Of a stretch of DNA of 64,000 nucleotides, positions 45,701-58,180 are shown piece by piece. Source of the DNA: Chaetomium olivaceum. Lineage: Eukaryota > Ascomycota > Sordariomycetes > Sordariales > Chaetomiaceae. The notes under the pieces are model-generated. The model was not told the DNA's origin and searched no databases. It saw only the letters and a list, made by a program, of their open reading frames with translations. The position numbers were made by a program, and so were the translations under genes. Location: the NCBI GenBank assembly GCA_039881045.1, contig JAYWVB010000001.1, forward strand, positions 310,001 to 374,000, in the 5' to 3' direction. Numbering within the stretch: the first letter of the stretch is position 1; each line of letters begins with the position of its first letter.

Positions 45701-47437
45701 AGGTAGCCCTTGTCGGGGTGATTGTCATAGATGATGAGCCACTCTTCTGACAGTCCTCCTATCCATTCCAGCGCCACATCCTTCATCTCATCGGTGGTTC
45801 CTGACGCGGTGGCCCTCGTTAGGCTATATCCTGGACAGTATTGCTGGCAAACTCTGGCATAGCTCTGATTCACCGATGGTGCGGTTGTGTTCCATCGATG
45901 TGAAAGACGTATTTGAACCTGGGTAGGTAGTTGTATGTTAGAAAGGACAAGGTTAAGGCAGGTACCGTTGGCAAGAGCGCGAAACATACCGTTCCTCAAA
46001 ATTATCAGCGGCCTTCAGGGCAATCTGGGTCTTGCGACTCCACCCATACCATGCAAGAGGAACTCCCGTCGAGGTTTGCCTTTAGTATCTCGTGGGGAGA
46101 AATAGTTATCTAGCTTGTTCAATATGTCATCTCGCCATGAAGAAGCGGCTGATGTCACCCAAGGACTGAGCTTCATGTGTAGTCAAGATGACTTGGTCCT
46201 TGTCGATGCCGTCTAGGTATTTTCTGGTTAGTATCCCACACGACATAGGGTATAAAGGGGCTTGATCTTACTGGCATGGCCAAGAGTTAGTCCATGTTCG
46301 GATGAGTTACGGCCCTAGTCCGATGGCGCGTTCAGGATTTGAGCAGCGGACCGAGGCTCGGCCAAGTAGGCCGCCGTCGCAGCCTTGAGAGTACTAATCT
46401 GGAGATACTTGTCCAGCCCAACCTTGTCGGCGACGTCGGGGACATTGAGCGAAAATATGCGTTTGGGTAGTCGCCCAGCTTTTCCTGGACCGGCGGTGTG
46501 TGCGTTTCGCCGTCGGTAGCGTGTTTTTCAGTGTCCGATCAGTTTCTTTCGCAACTTTAGTACTTTGTCCAACGTTCTTCACACCTGTTGACGCCCTCTC
46601 CCGATCCTAACCCCCCTTGTTCCTGTTCCGATGCTGATGAGACAACCAAGCCGCCGACCGTTCCCATTTTGAGCCGCGGCTTCCTGGAGGACGTAGATGA
46701 CAGGATTGTTACAGCCTATAGCGGCATCTATAATTCCTCGACACGGTTCCCGATCTTGACAGGCATCGCTTGAAATTAGACGGAAGCAGCGTAGTGGCGC
46801 GTGCGGCCTCCCATATCTTGACTTCATCATTGGAGTCGACATGGTGAGTGAAAAAGGATCGGAGCCGGCGAGGTTCGCCAATCTTCTCGGCGGGCATGAC
46901 ACAGACAAAACATGCCCTTAGAATCGTGGCTGTGGGAGACGTCTCGGGAGGTACTCGCCCATGTTGCGCCGGCGGACAAGATCCTCGACAACTTCTTTGA
47001 GAGCAGTGGCCTTGTTATCTCAGTGGCAGTGGTCCATTTCTTGTTGCTCGAGGAGAAGATCTTTTGGGAACACTGATCGTATTCTCGTAGCGCTTCCTCT
47101 GTCGACATGCGAAGCCTTCCGAGCATGATTGCGATCAAGCTGGAACGAGATCAGCAACGAGTTGCAAGCGCAGCCCTTCCAGTTCTCACTCACCCTCCTG
47201 TACTAGTCCCTCCGATCATATGGAAGTAGTCACAGGGCTTGGGGATACTTTCAAGACTGCAAGACTCCTTTATCTGGCCCATAATTTCGTGTAATATGAG
47301 AAGTGAAGCCACTCCTCGTACACCCCCGCCATCTGGCTCCTGTCAGCATGACTCCCCATAACCTAAGACACAACGAAAACGTGAGAACCTACCAAGAGAA
47401 GGAGGTTAATGGCTTCTTCATCTTGTCTGGCTGACAT
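42777..47437 (-). CDS. NLR-A: patatin-NB-ARC-TPR protein (PLP-1-like)
   Basis: The N-terminal patatin phospholipase domain begins with MSARQDEEAINLL. After an intron it shows the oxyanion loop DGGGVRGVASLL, the catalytic-Ser motif GGTSTGG, LIAIMLGRLRMSTEEAL, a DAAIGCNNP motif that should hold the catalytic Asp, and LISIGTG (47,437-46,330). The NB-ARC domain follows (46,130-45,080): its P-loop LLHGMGGV is out of frame by one base near 46,034, then come EEWLIIYDN, NVIYTSR and CLPLAIEAMG. TPR-like repeats run from 45,000 to 43,600 (YEAHLDYKLGWYYYQQKQF; AECAAHRGFFEEAEQTARK). A Lys/Gly-rich linker (KRPKGKGKE) and a C-terminal tail (EKPWMRVWALPKEDG) end the gene. Several frame changes are present. 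In N. crassa PLP-1, this architecture senses SEC-9 variants and triggers cell death. Confidence 0.75.
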
Positions 47438-48178
47438 TGATGGCGCTTGTATGTAGTCCAGGCTACCCGTAGGATGTCGTCAGGTACGTTTTGTAGTTTA
47501 TCGGGAGAGAAATGCAACCTTGTCCTGGAGCGAGGGAACACCAATTATACATACATAATACCCCTGACAAGGCTCATTGGGCATGCAGCATGTTGGGCCA
47601 CCTCGCAAGGCAACCCTCCAATAACGGGTGCCCCATAACCGCTGAAACCGACCTGCATATTTTGGCGGTGACACCGGGGTCCTGGAACCTCCGAGTTTCC
47701 TCCAGACAGCTGTACGCTCATGCATACTCGGCCCGCGGAAGCCAGTCCCTCAGCGGCACGAAACAGAGGGTATCCGGCTTATTCGTCGCTTTATTAGATC
47801 TTAACCCATGCCAAGGGATGATTTGCCTGAGAAGCCTGCACTCAAAAACCCTCCGGCTTCAAGTTGCGATTCGGCCCACAGCCCATCGGGATAACATAAG
47901 TACCTAGGTGAGAGTTGAGTTGAAATGTCGGATTATGAGGAAACACACATCAAAATGGGCTACACTGCTAATACCGGCTGCAATGCCCCTGACATCCAAA
48001 AGCCTGCCGAATTACCACTGCCCTGTCGTTCACAGTGACCACGCCGTCGCCGAGTTCGTTTTCGATGATTTCCCGAATCAGACCATCAAGAGAGATGTGG
48101 CCTTCCGTCCCTGGCCTACTTCTTTCGGCCCTCAAGTCCTTAGATTCTAGTGCCGTATGCCGCGCTTCGTCATCTCGT
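47438..48178. other. intergenic between the tandem NLR genes
   Basis: This 740-base spacer holds the presumed NLR-A promoter and the NLR-B 3' flank. No gene is seen; a 131-codon plus-strand frame here has no recognisable content. Confidence 0.5.
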
Positions 48179-51100
48179 TCATGAGTTGCAGAGGCTGCCG
48201 CAAGCCCTCCCCGGAATTCCGGTACCACCCACCCGAGGAGCATTGCCGCCAGACGGTTCCAGACTGACCCGTTCCGAGTCACCATTCGTGTCAGGATTCT
48301 GGGCGGAAGCGGCTTTCCGTGACTCTTCCACTTCCCTCTCTAGCGCCTTGGTGAACGAGTTGTGTGGCCCGTATACCGGCCCGTACCCTCTCGAGCATCT
48401 CCTCCTTTGTCCTTGCTGGACCGTCACCACCATAAGTTCCATGCGTTTTATGATCGGATGCTGATCCCCGAGTTCGGCCCTATCGCTCTCTAGACGTGCC
48501 TTACTCTGACGCCAGCTCTCCATCAAAGCAGCCTCCGGGTCCAGGAGTTCCAATTCTGGCCTTGCAGGTATCTCTACCTTCTCTGACAACTTCCTCAACT
48601 GGCGCTCGAGAGTTTGAGTTAGTGAATGCGCCGATCCGAGGCCAGCTCTTGCTTTTTCAACGGCTCCCTGGAGAAGCCCGCGCCCTTCCTCGTCAAATTT
48701 CTAGCTTCTGGTAGATGAGGGCAGAAGTAAGTGTGACGTAGGATCGAATCGTCTCCATGTGCAGTTCGCCATATGTTGATCTAGCTCGGCGAAGGCAGGT
48801 ATTGGCCATATGCACAGCGTCATCATATCTCCCTCCCGTGATCAGGCATTCGACAATGTACCGAAGAATCTTCAAAATCTTCCTATCGTAGTTTCCGTAC
48901 GACTTGATCCCGGCATCATACAGGCTGAAGAGCTGGCGGCAGGCAAGAACCCAGTCCTCCTTGTTTCTCATCAGAAGTGAATTGGCTGCCGCAATCATCA
49001 AGTCGAATGACGCTTCCGACTGCCAAAAAAGCGTTATCGCGTCTTGAGGAGCCTGTAGCACTTCGTCCATGTAATTTTCCCAAAACTCCCGGTCTCTGGC
49101 GTGGGTGAGCGTTCGAGCTTTGACCTGGAGCTTCATAAGGTCTGGGTCGTATTTGTCCAACTGCCCCTCGAGCAATCCCACCGCCCTAAGGAACATGCGT
49201 TTCCCCATACTGTACCTGTCTTGGTCCATGTATACCATTGCCAACTCCGCATGTACTAAGTTGTCCGCTATGTCGATGTTATCGAGTTCTTCCATGTGTT
49301 CAGCGCGTCTTAGCTTCCGGTCCAAAATGGCACCATTTGGTATGTTTGGCTCGGAAGGCCGCTTCATCCCCTCCGCCTTTGATGGTTGTTTCCGTGAAGG
49401 GAACGGAACGCTCGGGCGAATGCCGTTTGACCGATGTTTGGAGGGCTTCCCGGCAATCCCTTCATTGCTGTCTTCACGGAAGCCTTCGATAGCCGCCTTG
49501 CACGCTCTGGCTCGTCCTCTTCCCTGGCCTCTTTCTCGGCTCGGCCTCCATCACGGCTTTCCTGTACGCAATTTTCCCAGACAACCAGCTAATAGCATCT
49601 AGATATGCGGATTCAGCCTCCGACAAGTTTCCCATTTCGTGGTGCAGCCGTGCCAGAGATATAGCCACATCTATCGCAGCCCAGCAATCAGCGCCAACTT
49701 CGATTCTCCATAAACGGTGGGACTGCGAGAAGCATTCTTTTGCCTCCATGAATCTCTTCTGGTTTCTGTAGTACTCGCCGAGTTTGTGCAGTAAGTGAGC
49801 ACGATACTGGTCGCGGATCAGGTAAAGCGGAGGGTTGACAGCGAAGCAACTTCGAAATGGGGGAGCAGGCGGCGGGAGAATTCCAGATAACCAGTCTTCC
49901 AGCTAGGTCTAATGACTCGAGAAGCAAGACTCGCGCCACCAGGGCCCATCGCAAAGCTATGTCCTTATCCATGCGCTTTCTTGCCACCTATGAACCAAGA
50001 CATGCATCGACAGTGACTTTTTGTCTGGCGACAACTTGACGAGAGAGAACTTGCGCAAAATCGTCACTCCACTGACAAAGTCTCTCGAATCCCAGTGGCC
50101 GTCCTCCTTGGCCCGCACCATTCGGTCCAAATCGTAGTCATATGGGCTCATGAGGTGACTCAAGGGGAAGTACCGGGGAGCCCCGGCGGCATGGTACTCG
50201 TCGGCTGCGCGCTGCATGAGAAGCGATGGAAATTCTTTGTGGTGGAAAAAGGTGAGCAAGCTCAGCACCTTTAGGGCAAAATTCGCAGTGTGGACCGGCA
50301 CCGCTTCTACCCTCGCGGCGTCTGCGAGACGCGATGGCCTGGTAAGATAGCTCTAGCGCTGCGTAGACTGCCGAGTTTTTAACATCTTCTTCTTCGTCTT
50401 CGGGGCGTGGGTCGGAGAGAATGCGGACCTTTTCAGCGCGGAGCTTCTCGAAATACTCTTGGAGTGAATATGAACCGTCTCGGATATATGCAGCAGCTTT
50501 CTCGACCGCGAGCGGGAGGCATTCGAGTTCCCGCACAATGGCTTCAGCTAACCCCCTCTCCCGTGGGTCTTCACAAGCCGATGTGAAACCCGAAGCTTTG
50601 GAAAGGAGCTCAATGGCATCCGCCTCCCAAAGGGAGTGACTTCATACGTGCAATCGATGGGCAAGTCTTGGTTCAAGCTCGTCCGTCGAGAAGTGTAGAT
50701 GATGTTACCCTTGCCTCTGCCCGGAAGATGGCCTTTCCGATCGTCCAAGTTGCAGTCGTCAAAGATCATGAGCCACTCCTCTGACAGTCTTTCCATCCAC
50801 CGCATTGCCTTGGTGCATAGCTCTTCGGTAAGGGCACCCGCCAGGCCGTGCTGCTTAGCGATGTTGGCATAGCTCTGAAGGACGGTGGCTGGGGTAGAAC
50901 CGTCGATATAAAAGATGTATTCGAACCTACACGCTGTCAGACGACACTCCATTCCCTTGCCGAATACAGTAATCCACAAACCTGTCTTCAAGCGCCTCTG
51001 AGACCTTGAACGCAATCTCAGTTTTGCCGACACCGCCCATTCCGTGGAGTATGAACTCTCGACGAGGGCTGCCCCCGGTATTTCGAGGGGCAAAGAAGGA

Positions 51101-52459
51101 GTCAAGCTTCTGTAGGATTTCTTGTCTCCCGGTAAAGAAGTTGCTCGCCACTCCCATTGACCGGATCTTTTTGTTGGATAGAAGGAGCTGATCCTTATCG
51201 AGATCATCTGTGTCGGAACCTTGTTAGTAACCTTTACCGCATCGGAGCGGGTTGATATGAATGCAAGACGGTAGACACATACGGAGGTGCCCAAGAGTGA
51301 GGCCGTGCTCGAATTCGTCGGTTTTCACGCCTTCGCAATCTGGCGTACTTGTTTGGCAACTGGTTCACTGGAAAGGTACTTCTCCGCCGACGACTTGAGC
51401 TCTGGTATTTTCAGGTAGTGGTGCAGCTTGACTTGGGCGGCCGCGTCGGGGATATTGAAGCGGTAATATGTGCCGGGGAAGGGGAGCAATTTCGACTCGA
51501 GCTGTCGATGTGCTTCCTCGGCATCGGTTGCCAGATTTTTCAGAGTCTTCATGAGGTCGACATAGTAGACGACCCCCGAAATTTCAGTATGCTTTGCAAT
51601 CCCCCTGCAGACCTCTCGAGCTTGACGTCCCGGGTGCCCGTGCCGATGCTGATTACGCACCCGAAGCGTCTCCAGCCCCGAACTCTTTGGCGGCTTCCGG
51701 TAGAAGGATACTCACCGGATTATTGACTCCGATAGCCGCGTCGATGTACGTTCGTGCCGAGGCGCCCCCGCCCAGTCGCTGGGGCTTGAAGAAAGAGGAA
51801 GCTGCTGTTGTAGCCCTCGCGGCCTCCCAGATTTTGACATGTTCATCCCAGTTGTCTGGGCACCATCGTCTCCGTCGAAGGAGCGAACAAATCGGTCTTC
51901 CCAATGTTATCCGAGGCATGACACACACAAACGCCTTCCCCTTTTGAGGGTTCTCGGGATCTCTCATGGATTCACGAGGCCACGTCTCTTGACAAGATCT
52001 TGGATAGCTTCCTCAAGGGCAGTAGCCCGAAACTTTTCCGAGATACTCCAGGACTTGTGGTTATCTTTCGAAAAGATCTTGGCGGCACAATTGTCATACT
52101 CAGCCAAGGCCTCCTTAGTCGACATCCGCAGTCTTCGAGCATTATGGCAATGAGACTTGAATAGGTCAGCTACCACCTCGGTCTTTCAGGATCTTGGTTC
52201 CGCCTCCGGGGCTCACCCTCTGTGCTAGTGCCGGCGATCATGTGGAAGAACTCGCAAGGCTTGGGAACCTCAGGTAGCCCGTACATGTCCTTATCTTTCT
52301 CATGATCCCATCGAGGATGACCAGCGAGGCGACGCCACGAACGCCGCCGCCATCTGTGCCGTGTCAGTCAGTACAGGCCATAAGCGAGGACCGGGCTCGC
52401 AACTCACCGAGCGAGAGAAGATTAATGGCTTCATCATCGGTGGGTGTTCCGGACGACAT
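48179..52459 (-). CDS. NLR-B: patatin-NB-ARC-TPR protein (PLP-1-like), paralogue of NLR-A
   Basis: The layout matches NLR-A. Patatin domain (52,459-51,325): MSSGTPTDDEAINLLSL, DGGGVRGVASLVILDGIM, a Ser motif printed as AGTSTEG, RLRMSTKEALAEYD and TYIDAAIGVNNPV. NB-ARC: the P-loop GMGGVGKTEIA is intact (about 51,030), then EEWLMIFDDC, NIIYTSRR and CLPLAVEKA. A winged-helix region has SMHVLVHRW (about 50,010). TPR-like helices follow (LARLHHEMGNLSEAESAYLD; AELAMVYMDQDRYSMGKRMF) to a polar tail. One-base frame changes occur near 52,136, 52,255 and 52,290 and in the TPR region. The odd GTSTEG would become GTSTGG if one G is missing before the donor. Such receptors act in heterokaryon incompatibility and related cell death. 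Confidence 0.75.
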
Positions 52460-53786
52460 GACTTGCGTTCTCGGTCGAGCAAAGAAGCACAAGCAACACG
52501 CTTCGACCACACATTTGCGCGCGGCAGAGAGAGGTGGCCGGTGAGAGAGGCCAAATCCCAAGAGTTTGGGCACAGCGGTCTGTATGCATTTCCATGAAGC
52601 GCAGGGCGTTTTCGGTGGGCTTCAGTACGACCCTCAATAAGAAGTGTCCGCTACCGACAGGGTCTTTCGGCTTCGCCCAATATGCAGGCGTCGTGGCGGG
52701 TCAGGGCCCCTGTAATCTGTACTTTGTGGTCCATTCCCATCCAGACCCCGGATAGGTTCCGCGAGGCCGCATGATTGTCGCCGTGTTGTTGGGCCACAAC
52801 CCCGTCAGTCGACGAGAGTCAGCCGTTATTGTCATGGTGGCATTGGTCCATGTTTGCTCTCTGTGTGATGTGAGAGGCTCACAACCGTGGTCCTGAAACC
52901 ATTGGGCACGCCGCACCGCCAGCCCCGGGCAAACCCTTGCGAGAGAGCAGTCACATACACGCAAACCAGAGAGGCGTACATACCTAGGTCTACTCCGTAT
53001 GTATATATGTACGTACCTACAGATACAGGTTCCTCCTGGCCGAAAACTGATACATCAAAAAACATCACCACCGTTGATGCACCGTTTCTCGGCAAAATGA
53101 TGGAAACTGCGAACTTACCAAAGTATCGACGAAAACGCCTTGTAGTGTGATACAGAGTTGGAGACATGTACGAATATTTTGGGGGATTTGTCGACTCAGC
53201 CATTGGGAGGTCTCCGTCAAAATGTTCCACAACCCCCTCTTTTCGCATCAAGCTGTCATGCGTTCCACCACATCGGTACACTCGCCAAGCTGCTGTTGGT
53301 CATCGTGTGGCTATGTGTGGGCGGGAAGAGCCTCACGGGGAGCCTATTACGGCGCGCACCGTCCCCTGTGGGGGTTGGTTCGATACCGGGGCCCGGCCCC
53401 CGACGTTTCAACCGGGCCGATAAAACCTCCACGGGATGGACCCGCGGACGTAGAATTAGTTGAGCTCGCGCCTGCCGAACAAGCAAGCGAGTCGTTATCA
53501 TGGATATGTAGGTATGTAGGTAGGAATGAATGTATTGGTGATTAGGTCGTCTTGATTGACTTCCTATGTCTAAATCCTAGGGATCTCTTTCATTAGATGT
53601 CTCATTGCAATCGTAATTCCTTTGCTAGCCAACCCCATCCCATTAACATTGGACACAAGAAAGTTAAGATGATGCCCGAACCGATGTTATAGATCCCCAA
53701 ATGGTCTCCCCAACGAAAACTAGATCACACTCCTCACAGCCAGCCATAACTCACACCCATCACTCCCACTAGTACCGTGACCTCTT
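52460..53786. other. intergenic, with simple repeats
   Basis: No gene is seen in this 1.3-kb stretch upstream of NLR-B. It contains short GTAG/GTAC repeats (about 52,980-53,030 and 53,505-53,530). A B-box-like GGTTCGATACC lies near 53,378, but I see no tRNA structure. Confidence 0.5.
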
Positions 53787-56002
53787 TTAAACTTCCCAGG
53801 TACTGACCCCCCTCCACAACCCTCCCCTTTTACTGCCTAAACCCCTCCCCATCCAAATACCACGCTGTATCCCCGCCGGATCCAACTCCTTCGTCGAGAA
53901 CCCGTTCCCCAAATACGCAAACCGATTACTCTTCCCCCCCTCCGCGTAAACAAACTCCCAATCCTCCCCGCGGAACCCCTCCAGCATATGAAAGAAATGC
54001 GTCCGACTGCCCGGGTGCAGCGCAATCACCGGCCCGTCAGCCCTGCCATTCCTAAACCACGACCGCCCGCCGTTGGGCGCGCCCCACGCGGTGCGCGGCA
54101 TGAAGGCGGAGATGTGCGCGAAGTAGTCGTCGACGGCCGCCTGGGAAGGTGCGAGGGCTTTGATGCCTTCGGTCTGGCACTTGTGGATGGCCCGCGTGAT
54201 GTACTTGGCGATGTGCTCGCTGAGGGTGAAGACGCTGCCGTGGCCGATGGGGGCGTTGGGGCCGAGGAAGGCTGGTGGAGGAGAGGTTGGTTAGTTGGGG
54301 GGTTTGATGGTTGATGGGGAGGGAAGGAAGGGTGGAGGGGGCATACTGAAGTAGTTTGGTAGGCCGGCTACGGCGCACGACATGTATGCCTTGGGTGTCT
54401 CCTTGGCCCACGGTCTTGCAGATTGCCGTCACCGGCCGATGATGGGGAAGCGCGGGCGGAAGGAGGTGTTGAAGCCCGTGGCGCAGACGATGGCGTCGAC
54501 CTTGAGGACCTCGCCCGATTCAAGCTCGATGCCCTCTGCTACGAACCTCTTGATCCCGGACCTCCTTATGTCGACGTTGGGTTTTGTCAGGGCCTGGAGA
54601 TAGCTGTGCCCTGGGGTCATTCTCCTTGTCCCAAGCGGGTAGTCAGGTATGAGCATCTTGCAGAGCTCTTGGTTCCCTCCGAGCATGGCCGTCATGTATT
54701 CGATGACCTTTGCTCGCGCAAAGGCCTGTACGGGGCTCTGTGTGAGAACCTAGCAGCCTGTTAGCAAGGGGAATCAAAACTGCGACAGGATGACTTACAC
54801 GGGGAACGCGTTGTTCACTTCGACCTCGATCTTCTCACGAACTCGCGGTAGAACTCGGGTCGGATTGGAACTTGTCGATCGTCTCTTGGGAAAAGTTCTC
54901 CTGAGCGTCCATCTGGATCTTGCTCAGGATTTCCCCTGCCTGGCCCATAACCTTCCACGTCTGTATTCTAGGTGGCAGTACCCAAGTGGGTGTCCGGAAG
55001 ATGTGGTACAGCTTCTCAGCCCCTGAACGCTGTTAGGTGTTGTAGATAGCCAGCCAGCCTTTATGAGTGCTTACCTGGTTGGAGCGCGGGTAGCACCTGA
55101 ATACCGCTAGAGCCGTTGCCAATGACAGCAACCGTCTTGCCCGAATGGTCAAAGTCCTTCGGCCATTGCGCGGTGTGGATCAAGATTCCTGGAAAGCATC
55201 CAGGCCATCAACCTCAGGCCATTTCCAGTTGCTGTTCCTCACGGTCAGCATGTCCACTAGGTACCCATCAGACACAACAGCCACCGCTTACTTCAGAATG
55301 CCCGACCCATCCACGAGGAAGGTGGCATAGTCGCCGAACTCCTCTCCCGTCTCCAAGTTCCGAACCGTCAACTCCCACTGCCCATCCTGCTCGTCCCATT
55401 CCGCCCGAACCACCTGGTGCGAAGTCTTGATGGAATCCCTCATGCCCTCTTCATCACACACCCGACAAATACTCCCCAATTTCCTCGGCCGCGGCGAAGA
55501 AGTTAGACCAGTCCTTCTTCTGGCGCCACGAGAACTGGTAGCTGTGGCTGGGGACGTCGCACCGGCAGCCCGGGTAGCGGTTCTCGAGCCAGGTACCGCC
55601 CACGTCGGTGTTCTTCTCGTAGATGGTGACTTCATAGTCGCTAAGGTTAAGCCGTAGGGTTCGGAGCAGGTTGAGGCCGCTGGCTCCGGCGCCGATGCCC
55701 ACGATGCGGATGTGCCTGGTTGATCCGAGCGGCTGTTCTCTGACCGTGTAGGCAGGAGCAGCGCTGGACAGTAAGGGTGCGTCGGTGTCTGAGTGACCGT
55801 TGGGTTGGGCCATGACTTCGACAGGCGTCATGGCTGGCTCGGAAGGACAGGAAAGGGGGAGTCGGGGTAGTTGCCGAAGTTGGTGAGGGATGGTTTGGGT
55901 TTGAAGTGTGAGTTTTGTGTCCTCGACTACTTGATTTATAGGATCCTGGCCCAAGAGGGACCCGGAGGAAGAAGGCGGATGCATAGCTGATAAAGAAGAC
56001 AT
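53787..56002 (-). CDS. Baeyer-Villiger-type flavin monooxygenase
   Basis: This FAD/NADPH monooxygenase would oxidise a ketone or a related substrate, which I cannot name. Parts in order: the FAD-binding Rossmann motif GIGAGASGLNLLR, EKNTDVGGTWLENRYPGC, the fingerprint FPGILIHTAQWP, the NADPH-binding VIGNGSSGIQVLPAL, and late motifs CATGFNTSF and LGPNAPIGHGS. There are several small introns (for example GTATGC...CACCAG at about 54,345-54,270). Frame changes occur near 55,190 and 54,430, of the one-base kind seen elsewhere. The start is uncertain: ATG 56002 gives a long N-terminus, ATG 55831 a shorter one. No polyketide or peptide synthetase gene lies nearby, so a biosynthetic cluster is not supported here. 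Confidence 0.82.
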
Positions 56003-57019
56003 GATGGGGTAAAACTTGCAGAAGCAGTAATCTCTCCGCACCCGGTCCCGAACCTTGTTTCGATTATTCCCACGATTGGCAATAGCTTGAACGAGTCTCC
56101 AGGTGTTCTAGCCGGTTTCCAAGTCTACAAACTGATAAAGGATTCAAAACCAGGACAAACACGGGGGAACTCTTGAAGAAATACGACGTAGTGGTAGCTC
56201 CTTGTCCTGGTCTAGGTCGACGGAGTGGAGGTACCGGCCAACTCAACGACTTATACAGTTGGTCCATTTACGGCAGCCGAGGCTTTGCCATGGGCTAGCC
56301 GTCGGACGATACTCGACTAAAAGCCCCTGGAAAGGCAGGGTGCTTTTGCGTGCACTGCTGTATGCACTGCCGGATCGAGACACGCAAACCATTCTCCCAG
56401 ATTTGATGGATGGCGGCCATTCGGTGCCGACCCTCCGGATTTGACATGGAAATCCAATTGGCGCTGTTTGCTCAGAAATCCCGATGCAGGTTTTCTCCAT
56501 CTCTTGCTTTGTTTGGCAGAGGTAGGCAGGTTCAGGGCGAGGCAGGGAAGTTCGGCCGCATGGCTTGACGGTCGTGTGCTCCAGTCGTATTTTGTCCAAC
56601 CACAGCAGTTGGAGTTCAAGTTGCGTCTGGAAGGTTGCAGACGAGCGAATGACATGCTCAGCCGAGCGGGCTGTCAATTCGGGCCCCGGCCGAGCTTGGC
56701 AGGGATTCCACTATTCGCCCCGCCATGAGCGTACCTTTTGCCCCGCAACGCGTTAAAAAAGTTAAACTCACTCACGGGCCATCAACTCAAAGGAGGCCTG
56801 CGATTCGGTTTAGTGTACGGATGCGATCTGAATCTTCAGCTGTGCATGCTTTAAAATTTAGACGAGGGACTCCTCAGCGGCGAAGCAACGTTCATTCTTG
56901 GTGGCAAACTTAACTTTCCCCGACCTTACTGGCAGTGAACCGCATCTCCATTCGAAAACCAACATTGGCCCCGGGAGGATTCAGATACTCAGGCTTGAGG
57001 ATTGGAACAGGGGTGGAAT
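56003..57019. other. divergent intergenic region, no gene seen
   Basis: This 1-kb stretch separates the divergent monooxygenase and HPM1 genes. Frames here are short and overlapping. Confidence 0.5.
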
Positions 57020-58180
57020 ATGGCGTTCTCATTCTCCTTCGCAGGCGACGACATAGAGGAGGACCACCAAACTTCCCCTGCACCTCCGCTCACGGGGAAT
57101 ACTGCGCTAGGACCGTCACCAGCAACAGCGGGCGCGTTCCCCGTCCAAGGCAAGCCGCTGCTCCCGCCTACGCGGCATGACCCGGAAGATTTCCTCTCCA
57201 AGTTGCCGTCCAAGATTGCCTTTGGTCTGCTGGACGTCGATCTTGGGGATGGTCGCGTCATCCAGCTGCCCCGGAGGGAGCTCTGGGATGTGCGCGTCCA
57301 ACTGATGGCCGAGGAGAATCCCGAGAACCCCTCCGAGTCAGAGGCCGCCCTCGGGGAAGACGACGTCAAGACGGGCATCTATGAGGGCGGCTTCAAGAGC
57401 TGGGAGAGCAGCGTGGATTTGGTCAAGGTGCTCGCCAGCGAGAGAGCCGCCGATCTATTGACGCAAGAACCTTGCGTCTTGATTGAGGTGCGGCAACAAC
57501 GCCTTCCGCATGTTCAAGCATTTCGTGCTGACACACCTTGCAGCTGGGCTGCGCACAGCGCTGCCGTCTCTCGCTCTCTTTCAATGGGCATTGACAGAGA
57601 GAAAATCCGAGCAAAATCAGCCACTGGTGCTCACACTTGCAGACTACAACCCGACCGTCCTCTCACTTGTGACGCTCCCCAACTTGGTCCTTGCATGGGC
57701 GCTGCAGCAGAGGAACGAGAAACGCCGTCGTCAATGAGGCCTTCACCCCAGATGGAGAATTGGAGCTGACACCAGAAGTCCTGGTGGCCTTCAGGCAATC
57801 GCTTTCGTCGAAACAGATCACCCTCTCGTTTATGTCGGGCGCTTGGTCTTCGGAGTTTGTTGACCTCCTTTACCGCTCCGGCATCCCCGCGAACCTTCCC
57901 GCCACCACCAAGACACTCCTACTCGGTTCCGAGACCATTTACTCCCCATTTGCACTCGAAAGCTTTGGGGCCACGCTTCTTTCAATCCTCCAGCGAGAGC
58001 GTGCCGAGCGTTCAAGTGGCGGGGTCAGGGTCCTCGTTGCCGCGAAGAGGCTCTACTTCGGCGTTGGCGGTTCGTTGGACGACTTTGTCGAAGATGCGTG
58101 GACTTGGAGCTTCCGTGAAGACACTGTCCGAGGAGACAAAGGGTGTTCACCGTGGTGTTGTCGAGTGCCTGATCTCATGA
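57020..58180 (+). CDS. protein-histidine N-methyltransferase HPM1/METTL18-like, frame breaks
   Basis: HPM1 methylates a histidine of ribosomal protein uL3 in yeast. The start MAFSFSFAGDDIEED is the family hallmark, with GGFKSWESSVDLVKVL next. Exon 1 is 57020-57487; the intron (donor GTGCGG, acceptor TGCAG) leads to the SAM-binding ELGC..TALPSLALF, then LTLADYNPTVLSLVTLPN and SGAWSSEFV. The ending FGVGGSLDDFVE and KGVHRGVVECLIS is also typical. Frame changes occur at about 57,552 (inside the SAM motif, one G missing), 57,720 and 58,097. With these bridged, the protein has about 370 residues, normal for the family. Confidence 0.85.

Noticed and set aside
53300..53420. third tRNA-like element (GGTTCGATACC)
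   Set aside because: Only a B-box-like stretch is clear. The A box is weak and the tail shared by the two other copies is absent.
53787..58180. secondary-metabolite gene cluster around the monooxygenase
   Set aside because: No polyketide synthase, peptide synthetase or terpene cyclase is present, and the neighbours are NLR and housekeeping genes.
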